Shown here: positions 1 to 7,728 of the stretch, one piece after another
Position numbering within the stretch: the first letter of the stretch is position 1
Layout: each line of letters begins with the position of its first letter
Assembly: GCA_003990745.1 (NCBI GenBank)
Contig: RBNI01004821.1
Span: 1 to 13,412, forward strand
Length of the DNA: 13,412 bases
Reading direction: 5' to 3'
Origin: Jimgerdemannia flammicorona
Lineage: Eukaryota > Mucoromycota > Endogonomycetes > Endogonales > Endogonaceae
The notes under the pieces: model-generated
What the model was told of the DNA's origin: nothing
The model's database searches: none
What the model saw: only the letters and a program-made list of their open reading frames with translations
Translations under genes and position numbers: made by a program

Positions 1-90
1 AAAAAAAAAAAAAATTTTTGTAAAATTTATAAAAAATTATTATATTTTATATATTATAATATAAATATATTTAGATATTCTATTATACTT
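1..90. other. AT-rich low-complexity flank
   Basis: This stretch is almost only A and T and opens with 14 A residues. I see no coding signal in it. The leading A-run could be the 3' tail of another + strand retroelement to the left, but nothing in the window tests that. The LINE leader of copy A begins near its right end. Confidence 0.5.
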
Positions 91-170
91 GCTTTACCTT
101 TACTACAATTTATATTATACAAACTTCTGATAATACTTTCAATATAGTTTTTGGAGCAAAGATTAATAAT

Positions 171-348
171 ATGGCAATCAATAAGAAATTAGAGAAGTAT
201 ATTAAATAGAGTAATCTTAGTATATTTAACTGGCAATATGTGAGGAGGAGTTATGACTTGAGAGATATTTTATTGGGCTTACTGGCTAGAGGATATGGAA
301 GAAGAGAAGATAGTACTGGAAGATAGAGAACTGGAAGAGTGAGCTTTG

Positions 349-350
<2 letters not shown>
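171..350 (+). pseudogene. LINE copy A ORF1, N-terminal piece
   Basis: ATG at 171 aligns with the ORF1 start of copy E at 12720: MAINKKL here against MATNRQS there. Further on FNWQYV matches FDWQQV, and RTGRVSFA matches GSGRASFA. The frame holds to 350 apart from at least two TAG codons, each explainable by one transition. The piece is cut at 350 by the poly(T) end of the minus-strand insertion and resumes at 1569. It keeps the ATG that B, C and D have lost. It is non-functional. Confidence 0.8.
336..350. repeat. target-site duplication, left copy
   Basis: AGAGTGAGCTTTGCT, directly left of the poly(T) tract, is repeated at 1554-1568 with one difference in 15 (G here, A on the right). In copy E the same ORF1 site reads agctttgcgg, so the left copy is closer to ancestral. 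The right copy carries a TpG to TpA change. A direct repeat of this length beside an A-tail is a standard product of target-primed reverse transcription. Confidence 0.85.

Positions 351-380
<30 letters not shown>
350..380 (-). repeat. poly(T) tract: poly(A) tail of a minus-strand insertion
   Basis: This is an uninterrupted run of 31 T on the + strand. With the direct repeat on its left and its partner at 1554, it reads as the poly(A) tail of an element or processed transcript inserted on the minus strand. The first T is also the last base of the left target duplication. The perfect run suggests the insertion is younger than most of the decay in copy A, or that pure A/T is simply immune to cytosine mutation. 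Confidence 0.85.
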
Positions 381-384
<4 letters not shown>

Positions 385-1553
385 GACTCAATGTCCTATA
401 GAATTTTATTGGAAGAGAACCTAGACTATATAGGCCAAAACCCTCTCCCACCACCCATCAAGCACTACTCTCTTATTAATCTAGACTAGCTATTATCCAG
501 TAGCTCAATTATGTCAGATATAGCAGAGCTTATATTGACCCATATCTCATTCTGTATATTATATTCTCTCTACTATCAGGGAGAACTCAGCTATATACCA
601 ATGACCAAAAGCACATACCCAAGACCCCAATGTATATACAAGACTATACCTGAGCTAAATAGAATAGTCTCTGCTACTCTAAGGAGAATGATAGGTAAAG
701 AAAACCCCTCATCAAAGTACATCATAATGGGTAGAGCCTAGTTCTCTCAATTGAGGTAAGTAAAGGACTTATATATAAGGCAGGAGGAGACCCCCAATAC
801 TCCACTACTCAAGCCTGCAGGCCTTGATCACATTGCCATATTAGCTTCTAGTTCCAGTTGAGTATAGCCAAGATATCTGAAATAGGTAGCCTTGAGCCCC
901 CCAACCCCCCTCAATGACTGGGGCCTAACCCACTAAATCACTAAAAGAAGCTGAGAGTGACACCTACTACCTAACCATTCTGCATCAATCAAAAGGCCCT
1001 ACCAAAGCAGCACTCACCTTAGCCCCAATGACTGTCTCTAGCCTAACACTCTACTGGTTTACTATTATTATCCTTTCTCTTATCTGTGATAGCCATCTCT
1101 TCTTCTATCCTGACAATATCCAAAAAACAGTTATCTATACCAGAACCATGCTTATTGAAAAGCTTGCCAAAGCCAGAAGGCTCCATTACAGATACTAAGA
1201 ACCTGCAGATAACCTATACTAGACACTTGATGTCCAAGGTTGGCTGACTCTTTATATAGTCAATGATATACTGAGACAGCACCTTGTTGGTGATAGCAAA
1301 AGGAAGAAGACACTACACTAAAATAAATATACTTCAGATATAGCCAAAGATACTAGAAACTATGAAAAAGTGAAGAAAACACTAATCTAATACTGATAAA
1401 AGGGCAACTCATCACCATTGTCTCCCTCCCACTACTCTGCAATAAGTACAGCAAACCAATCTAAGATAGAGGAGGTAATAATTGTAGAAAGTAGACTTGA
1501 AAGATTGCCTACCAAACTATTGTAACTGGTAAGATAGTAGAGAAAGGGCCATG
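351..1553 (-). mobile_element. retro-insertion of unknown family, about 1.2 kb
   Basis: This segment interrupts ORF1 of copy A and is bounded by the 336-350 / 1554-1568 target duplication, with a poly(A) tail on the minus strand. No LINE reverse transcriptase or endonuclease motif is visible. The minus strand holds a decayed coding trace at 1297-1043, followed by roughly 660 nt without an obvious frame before the tail. It could be a retrocopied cellular mRNA with a long 3' UTR, a 5'-truncated LINE of another family, or a SINE-like element. It has no CpG that I could find, so it has undergone the same decay as its host copy. The family is not recognised. Confidence 0.75.
1043..1297 (-). pseudogene. 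decayed coding trace in the retro-insertion, unrecognised protein
   Basis: Reading the minus strand from 1297 down to a TAG at 1045-1043 gives 85 codons with a single internal TAG, which one transition from CAG or TGG would explain. The text looks protein-like: AITNKVLSQYIIDYIK near the start, SVMEPSGFGKLF in the middle, and IVRIEEEMAITDKRK near the end, with plausible hydrophobic and charged spacing. An internal ATG lies at 1186. Upstream the same frame continues with further TAG/TGA codons to roughly 1330. I do not recognise the family. The strand agrees with the poly(A) tail, which supports a retrocopied transcript. It could still be chance in A/T-rich sequence. Confidence 0.35.
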
Positions 1554-1568
1554 AGAGTGAGCTTTACT
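1554..1568. repeat. target-site duplication, right copy
   Basis: AGAGTGAGCTTTACT matches 14 of 15 bases of the left copy at 336-350. ORF1 of copy A resumes directly after it, reading FTDKIKAEH, which aligns with FTNKIKIEH in copy B. That continuity across the insertion confirms the right boundary independently of the repeat itself. Confidence 0.85.
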
Positions 1569-2610
1569 GATAAGATCAAGGCTGAACACTTATTAATAAT
1601 TTAAAAACTTGACTGCAGAGTAATAAGAAGAAAGAGAGAGATATAGAGTCTGATAGGGAGGTCCATGAGAGTAGTAGTGGTAGGGCTGAGAGAGTTACAG
1701 CTAGAGAGAGTAGAACTATTGATAGAGAAGAGACTGCTAATCTAAAAAAAAAATCCAAATATGATAGCTGATAGTAGAGTTGGATAGGAGTAGAGTATAG
1801 AGTCCAAAGACCTGGCTAATTATATAATGGATCTGGTAGCAGTACTGTTACTTAAAAAATCAGTATCTGAATTTAACATCACATTGTACTTCCAGAGTCT
1901 GGTAGTCATAGTGAGAATGGTTCTGGGGCTACTGGTTCAAAAGATAAAAAAGATTATCTCAGTGAAGTTCTTGAATAGTTTAGAGAAAGTTAAGGTGAGA
2001 TTTAAGGAGGAGAAGTTGATATTGAGGATATTAGAGAAAGATGTGATAGTAGGAAGAGTGATGATTCTTATAGTTTAGTACTTATACTAAAACTCTAGAG
2101 TAATATAGCTGGTGGTGATAAATATACATATCAATAGTGAAGAAAGAAATGATCAAAGGGCTGATTATTGATGTCATCAAGGAGTATAGAAATATGATAG
2201 ATATAGGCTTTCAGGTCTGGGAGGGTATAGAGTTTAGAACTAGAGATATAGATATTAGAGTAAGGCTGATAGATAAGGAGAATACTAGAAAGAGAAGAGA
2301 TTAGTCAGTTATACTCAAGTGAGAACCAGTAAAGTATAAGGTCTTAAGAGTTAAGAGGATACCAGAGAAGGAAGAAGACTTGTTAAAAGTATTAAAGGAC
2401 TTAGCTGGAACTATTAAGAAGAGAAGATTAGCCTAGAAGGAGTATGAGACCAAGATAGTAGTGGAGATAGTAAATAGCAAATGAGTAAGGTTAGATCAGA
2501 CTGCCTGGGAGAGGGTGCAGGAGAGGCAGTATTAGAAGAATTTACTAGTAAAGTTGAGAGAGCAGCTAGAGGGAGGAAAAACTACTAATGAAGTTAGATC
2601 TAATACTCTC
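1569..2610 (+). pseudogene. LINE copy A ORF1, central piece
   Basis: This is the continuation of ORF1 after the retro-insertion. The best-preserved stretch is 1827-2078, with LLLKKSVSEF, VVIVRMVLGLL and VKFLNSLEKVKV. These align with LLLKKSILEF, VVMARMVLGLI and VKFLKGLEGVEV in copy D. After that the homologous text continues through an acidic segment (about 2340-2400) with frequent TAG codons. TGG to TAG is seen directly: GCC TAG AAG at about 2430 here against GCC TGG AAG in C and D. The A-run near 1744-1753 is one base longer than in C and E, which shifts the frame. The piece ends where the AT-rich block begins. It is non-functional. Confidence 0.8.
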
Positions 2611-3571
2611 AATAAATTAAATTAAATTAAATTAAATCCAAATTCAATTTAATTTGAAAACTTCAAATCTAAATTTTTTGAAATTCAATAACTTGACAAA
2701 AACATATCTAAATTTAATTATCATTATTATACTAGATTCATCTTGTTAAGGTGAATCCAACAAGCTAAAATATATCAATTTAGATATATTTTCATTAAGT
2801 TATTGTATTTCAAAATTTGACTTCAAATCAGACCTCAATTCACAAATCTAAATTTTTGAAATTAAATAACATAATGAAAACATGTCCAAATTGAATGATC
2901 TTTATTAAACTGGATTCACCTTATCAAGGTGAATCTAACAAGCTAAAATATATCAAATTTAGATATATTTTTATCATATTATTATATTTCAAAGTTTGAC
3001 TTTAAATCAGATCTTAATTCATAAATCTAAATATTTGAAATTCAATATCAAGACAAAAATATATCCAAATTTAATGATCTGTATTATACTGGATTTATCT
3101 TATTAAGATGAATCCAACAAGCAAAAATATATCAAATTTAGATATATTTTTATTAAGTTATTATATTTCAAAGTTTGACTTTGAATCAGATCTCAATTTA
3201 TGAACCTAAATTTTTAAGACAAATCCAACAAGCTAAAATATATCAAATTTGGACATGTTTTTATCAAGTTATTATATTCCAAATTTTGATTTTCAATTTT
3301 AAATTAAATCAGATTTCAATTTTGAACCTAAATATTTGAAATATAATAATATGATGAAAATATATTCAAATCTAATGATCTTTATTATACTGGATTTGCC
3401 TTGTCAAGGTGAATCCAATAAGTTAAAATATATCAAATTTGGATATGTTTTTATCAAGTTATTATATTTAAAAGTTGACTTCCAATTTTGAATCAAATTA
3501 GACCTTAATTTGATTCAAATATTTCAAATTAGACCTCCAATTTAATTCAATTTGAATTGATTTGATTTATT
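2611..3571. mobile_element. AT-rich tandem-repeat block inserted in LINE copy A
   Basis: This block of about 960 bp interrupts ORF1. The left flank (gatctaatactctc) and right flank (tttgggagcactagg) line up with neighbouring sequence in copy D (gatctctatgccaat and tttgggagcagg, near 9009-9045), so the block is an insertion rather than diverged LINE. Its ends are weakly inverted: AATAAATTAAATTAAA at 2611 against AATAAATCAAATCAAT, the reverse complement of 3556-3571. I see no clear target duplication and no coding potential. The interior is a degenerate tandem array. It could be a MITE-like or satellite-carrying non-autonomous element. The weak inverted ends may only reflect shared A/T composition. 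Confidence 0.6.
2690..3480. repeat. five degenerate tandem units of about 178 bp, most with two hairpins
   Basis: The marker CAAGCTAAAATATATC and close variants occur at 2761, 2939, 3118, 3229 and 3419, giving steps of 178, 179, 111 and 190. The short fourth unit has lost about 67 bp. Each full unit carries one hairpin at 2735-2757, 2913-2935, 3091-3115 and 3392-3416. The second is perfect, with arms GATTCACCTT and AAGGTGAATC around ATC. The others have one or two mismatches. A second inverted repeat follows the marker: AAAATATATC and GATATATTTT around a 7-base loop. Confidence 0.85.
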
Positions 3572-3985
3572 TGGGAGCACTAGGTGAACTTCAAAGTGAT
3601 TAGTAAGAGGCACTGGAGGGAGGTTCTATAAGAAGAAAAGGTAGTATAGAAGATTTAAGATAAGCTAATAGTAGGTCTGCTAGAGGTAGAGAAGTATAAA
3701 GTAAATGGAGATAGAGAGACAGAGTTGATGGAAATTGTAAATAACTATACTATCTATCTGTAGGGCCCTAGAAAAGAGTTGGTAAAGTAGCAGGTGGTGT
3801 GTGAGGAGTATCAGTCTAATATAGAGACTATGGATGGTGAGGACTATCAGGAGATCTTAGTAACTCTGAATACTCAGCAAAGAGAGGCTGAGGAGCTTAA
3901 AGCAGAGAGAAAATTCAATGTCACTAGAGATATAGTGAGTATGAAACTGTAGAGTAGGTGATCTTCTTTATAATATTTATTCAAT
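3572..3985 (+). pseudogene. LINE copy A ORF1, C-terminal piece and spacer
   Basis: This is the remainder of ORF1 between the AT-rich block and ORF2. It contains runs of charged, helix-prone residues such as EEYQSNIETMDGEDYQEIL and QQREAEELKAERK at about 3805-3915, which fits the acidic coiled-coil-like C-terminus expected of ORF1. It is interrupted by several TAG codons. It is clearly shorter than the corresponding part of D and I could not align it residue by residue, so it is either a deletion derivative or another subfamily. The ORF1 stop is not defined. It is non-functional. Confidence 0.55.
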
Positions 3986-4615
3986 ATAAATAGTATAATC
4001 AGAATTCTATCTTTGAACATCAATAGGTTGCAGAGTATAATAAGGTATTGGAATATTTTCTATTAATTAAAGGAGCTGGATATAGATCTGTTTCTATTAT
4101 AGGATATTAGATGTGATATAGACTTGGATATATTAGACTGAATAAGAGAATAGAGTGAAGTAGCTATTTGGTAGAGCTAGATAGGTATTTTGGTTAAAAA
4201 GAATAAAGATAATATTGGAGATATTGGATATTGAGAGGATAGAGTAATGTGGGGAATGTGGTAGAGGCTGGTCTGGAGCCTCTTGACTATTGGATTTTAT
4301 TATTATCTAGCAGATAGAAGAGAGTGAGTAGAGTAGATAAGAGAACTTTAAGATGTAGAGGCACTAATAGAGATAAAGATTGACTGTTTGAGTGGAGACT
4401 TTAATATGATTTAAGATAGACTATTGAACAGGACTGATAGAGGGAAAGAGATGACTGACAGGAGTGAGAGTATTAAAGATTGGAAGAAGATTGAGAGATT
4501 GAGCTTACTGGTAGATATAGAGTAACTTAGATAGAGAAATTACAGGATCTATAGTCACTGAATGGCAGAGTTGGGTTTGAGAATTGATTGGATCTTAACT
4601 GGAAAGTACTGAGGA
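3986..4615 (+). pseudogene. LINE copy A ORF2, endonuclease part only
   Basis: This is the start of ORF2, encoding an APE-type endonuclease that would nick the target DNA. The start codon is ATA at 3986, where C and D have ATG, a TpG to TpA change. Visible motifs are ILSLNINRLQS (the N-terminal strand with the active-site Asn) and LSGDFNMI starting at about 4391, with the catalytic Asp and Asn of the GDFN motif kept. Near 4573-4600 comes LGLRIDWILTG. The frame holds from 3986 with stops of TAG, TGA and TAA type. The gene is cut at about 4615 by the leader of copy B, so the final SDH motif and the reverse transcriptase are missing. Confidence 0.85.
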
Positions 4616-5146
4616 GAGGATATCTGGCACCTACCTTTCTTTAGTACAATTCAGGTTATATAACTTCTAATAATACTTTTGACATTATTTTTAGAGAAAA
4701 GATAATAATAATATAGTAATTGATAAGTATTCCAAGAAGTATGCAGAGCAGGGTGACCCCAGTATATTCAACTAACAGTATATGGGAAGGAGTCATGGCT
4801 TGAGAGAGAGCCTATTAGGCACTCTTACTAATAGACAAGAAGATAGATAAGATAGGATCAGTAGGCAGGAGTCTAGAAGAATGAACTTTACTAATAAGAT
4901 TAAGATAGAACATCTGGTGACTAGACTAGAGAGCTGGCTACAGAAGGGTAAGGAGAAGGAGAAAGTTGCAGAGCCTGATAGAGGGACTTATAGTAGCAGT
5001 AGTAATAGGGCTGGGGGAGTAGGAGCTGGAGAGAGTAGGATTGCTCATAGAGAGAGGACTGCTAATTTGGAAAAAAAAATCCAAATATAATAGCTAATAG
5101 AGAGGCTGGGCTTGGGGGTGATATAAGGCCAAAACTATCTGAGGAT
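4616..5146 (+). mobile_element. LINE copy B: leader and N-terminal ORF1 only
   Basis: The leader CTACCTTTCTTTAGTACAAT at 4631 matches the leaders of D and A, and TTTTTAGAGAAAAG precedes the ORF1 start as in the other copies. About 430 nt of ORF1 follow before the leader of copy C cuts in. No ORF2 sequence is present. It is less AT-rich than A but has no CpG that I could find. I place the junctions within about 10 bp at both ends. Confidence 0.8.
4713..5140 (+). pseudogene. LINE copy B ORF1, N-terminal fragment
   Basis: The start codon is ATA at 4713, aligned with ATG at 171 in copy A and 12720 in copy E. The longest open part is 4881-5090. It includes FTNKIKIEHLVTRLESWLQK, matching the SFAETVKG..LEGWLKK region of E, a basic and Gly/Ser-rich segment, and then LEKK before an A9 tract at about 5071-5079. 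That tract has 7 A in C and E, so the frame is altered there. TAA at 4770 (aligned TGG in E) and further stops disable it. It ends where copy C begins. Confidence 0.75.
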
Positions 5147-7631
5147 AGATATCTTTCTCAGTTACTACTTGTGTTATACACACTTTTGCAATATACTTTT
5201 AAGTCATTTATTGGAGAAAGATACTAAGATCATAGTAAACAATATATGAGACCTGGAGCCTTCAACTAACAATATATCAGATGAGGGTATGGATTAGAAA
5301 TAGGGTCATTTGGGGGTTTGAGTGAGCAGAGTGGTTTAGGCAGTAGAAGCAATACTAGAGGAAGAGTAGGGGGGTAGCAAGAAAGGAGCTTTGCTGAGAT
5401 ACTGAAGAATGAAGGATGGCCTGCAGGATCTCATGGTGGTCTGGCAGAGGGAAAGAGAAAGCAGAGAGAAGGAGAAGTGGGAGGTGCAGCTCCTTAGCCA
5501 GTGGGTGGAAGGGCCAGAAGAGTAGTAGCTAGAAGTAGGGGAGAGATTACTGATGGTGGTATGACTAAGAATCTGGAAAAAAATCCAGATATGATGGTTG
5601 ATAGTGTGGCTGGGCAGATGGGCCCAAAGAGGAAGAGGGATCTGGCCAATAGTGTGATAGAGCTGGTGGTGGCACTGTTACTCAAGAAGTTGATCTTGAA
5701 GTTTATGGCAACCTTGTGCTTCTGGGGCTTAGCTGTAATGGTGAGGATGGTTCTGGGGATTATCTTGGAGCAGATGGCTGGAGCTGCCTCAGTGAAGTTC
5801 CTGAGGGGACTGGAGGGAGTTGAGGTAGGTTTTGAGGAGACAGGTCTACTGGAGGAAGTATTGAAATCTGGAGTAGCTATTGGAGAGATAGTGGTCCCTA
5901 TAGTGCAGTATTTGAGGTGAGACCCCAGAGTAATTTAGTTACTAGTGAAGGGGGTTCCTATAGTGATGAAGGTTGAGACTAGGAGGAGGGTGGAGGAGGT
6001 AATGGTGGAGTATGGTGACATGATCAATATCAGTTTCTGGATGTAGAAGAGAATCACTTTCAGAATGAGAGATGTGGATGTCAAGATTAGACTGGCTGAG
6101 AGAGAGGCCATAGAGAAGATAAGTAACTGGCCTTTAGTGATGATGTGGGGAGCTTTCATCTATAAGATGTTGAGAGTAAAAGAGAGTGAAGAGGAGGAGG
6201 AGGACTTGTTGGAGGCTCTAGAGGAGATGAGTGAAGCAGTTGAGTAGAGAGCGAAGGCCTGGAAGTTATATGTAGAGGTAATACACTTGGAGATTGTAGA
6301 TGGGAAGTATATTTGCACTGACAAGAGGCAGTGGAAGAGGGCTCAGAGGCACAAGAAGCAGAGAAAGCTATTAGTGAGTATAGAAGGAGGAGTGAAGAGA
6401 AATACTAGAGATACTGTAAAGTCTGGAGGCATAAAGGAGAGTATCTGGACAGTAAGGGTAGGGGAGATGCAGAGGAGGGTCTGGATGGAGCTGGGAAGAT
6501 ACCACCCAAAGACTCATTTGCTAATAGTATGTTCAAAGTCTGGGAGCCAGTCTTGGAAGATACTCTCTCTCTGGTCAGGCAAGGTCCTGCTGCAAGGAGT
6601 CAGGTGGCAGAGGATGAGATGATGTAGGGTACTCAGTGAGTATACTTTGGAGTTCTGAATATAGCAAAAGGAAGACAGGTGGTGGCAGTTGGTAAGGATG
6701 AGCTGGTGGATGTCCCAGAGGAGGGGTGGGATAAGGCTATGAGTATAGGAGCAGATACCATGATACTGGATACAGGGAGACTGGGGATATCAGGAGAGAA
6801 AGTGGAAAACTTACTGTAGTTGAGCCAGATGATAGATAATATCATGGCTGAGGAGTTGGGGGAAGTGGACCTGAGAGTAATGAGTGAGAAGTATTGGGTG
6901 CAGATTCTATATAATGATGGGGTAGTGGGAGTGCTAAAAGCAGAGATATTTGCTATCTTTCTGGAGAAGGAGGGATATGAGGTTGATGAGGAGAGGAGGG
7001 CTGAGCTGGCAGTTGTTGCTGATGAGTGAGCTGTCTACTATTGGGAGGAGTAGTATGGTTTGCAACTCTGGCAGGAGATATGCCTAGAGTATCATGAGGA
7101 CTTTGAGAAAAAGAAGAATAGAGTAATGGCTGAGCTTCTGGTTGGGCTGGAGGCAAAGACAGCTGAAGAGGAGGAACTGGTTACTAAATATAACTTAGAC
7201 TTGGCACAGGAGAGGTTGAATGTGGATTTGTAGAGGATAAGCTTGATAATTAACATTATTCCTTATGAATAGTACAACTAATATTTTCTCTCTGAATGTG
7301 AATGGGTTAAGGGGATCTGGGTAGTATAAGAACATTTTTACTTGGCTTAAGATATTGGAGACTGATCTTTTTCTACTACAAGATGTTTGGTATGAGGATG
7401 AGGAGGATCAAGTAGAGTAGACTAGAGAATAGGGAGGAGCTATAGCTTGGATTGGCAAAGTGGTAATTCTGGTGAGGAAGGGTAGAGGAGATTTGGGTGA
7501 AATCAGGAGCTGGGGTGACCAGTTGGTCTGAGGAGAGTGGCATCAACCTGGGTGGGAGCCAGTGAGAGTTGGCTCCTGCTACTGTCCTACAGCTAGGAGT
7601 GAGCAGATTGTGTGGATTAGAGATCTTCTGG
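5147..7631 (+). mobile_element. LINE copy C: leader, full ORF1, start of ORF2
   Basis: The leader is visible at 5150-5231 (ATATCTTTCTCAGTTACTAC, then TTTATTGGAGAAAGATA). It holds ORF1 to 7233 and the first 120 or so codons of ORF2. It is intermediate in decay between B and D. I found a single CpG, at 6252. It is cut inside the endonuclease by the leader of copy D at about 7632-7645. Confidence 0.85.
5232..7233 (+). pseudogene. LINE copy C ORF1
   Basis: The start codon ATA at 5232 aligns with the ORF1 ATG of E. A deletion shortly after it shifts the frame. From about 5385 the homologous frame is continuous to 6622, with stops at 5918 (TGA where D has TGG), 5936 (TAG) and 6245 (TAG). Segments in order are: a basic Gly-rich part, the A7 palindrome LEKNPD at about 5570, the hydrophobic core LLLKKLILKF..LAVMVRMVLG..VKFLRGLEGVEVGFEE (about 5670-5850), the acidic run SEEEEEDLLEALEE (about 6187-6230), and after another frame change near 6620-6820 a C-terminal helical part. 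TAG at 7231 is the natural stop position. The protein is predicted to bind nucleic acid as a LINE ORF1, by position only. It is non-functional. Confidence 0.8.
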
Positions 7632-7636
7632 AGGAT
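7265..7636 (+). pseudogene. LINE copy C ORF2, endonuclease N-terminus only
   Basis: ATG at 7265 follows the ORF1 stop by 31 nt and is preceded by the same AACATTATTCCT spacer seen in copy D. The product begins MNSTTNIFSLNVNGLRGSG, the N-terminal strand of APE-type LINE endonucleases with the conserved Asn. It continues with FTWLKILETDLFLLQD, KVVILVRKG and EQIVWIRDLLED. One frame runs throughout, with TAG and TGA codons. The gene is cut after LLED at about 7636 by copy D. It keeps NVNG where D has NVNR. Confidence 0.85.
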
Positions 7637-7728
7637 AAGCTCAAGCACTACCTTTCTCCTATACAATTCACATTACACAAACTCAAGCAATGGTTTTTAA
7701 CACAACTTGGAGAAAAGGTACTATAAAA

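Larger units (their letters stand above)
91..4615 (+). mobile_element. LINE copy A: oldest, most decayed copy, split by two insertions
   Basis: This is the outermost LINE copy. Its pieces are 91-350 (leader and start of ORF1), 1569-2610 (ORF1 middle), 3572-3985 (ORF1 end) and 3986-4615 (start of ORF2, endonuclease). The leader matches the other four copies (pattern TTACCTTTACTACAATT, then TTTTTGGAGCAAAG just before the start codon). The + strand is AT-rich, has no CpG that I could find, and carries many in-frame TAG/TGA/TAA codons. The copy ends inside the endonuclease where copy B begins, so the reverse transcriptase is absent here. Its ORF1 C-terminal part is about 280 nt shorter than that of D and does not align with it by eye, so A may be a diverged subfamily. 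Confidence 0.85.

Noticed and set aside
511..741. 76-codon + strand ORF beginning MSDIAELILTHIS within the retro-insertion
   Set aside because: It is open and protein-like at its end, but it lies on the strand opposite to the poly(A) tail, has no homologue I recognise, and its frame meets many stops right after 741. Chance is sufficient.
765..790. TATA-like promoter (TTATATATAAGGCAGG)
   Set aside because: It is a single TATA-like string in A/T-rich decayed DNA with no gene placed to use it on either strand.
2611..3571. Centromeric satellite array
   Set aside because: The period is close to common satellite lengths, but only five degenerate units sit inside one LINE copy, which is too few to call a centromere or satellite array.
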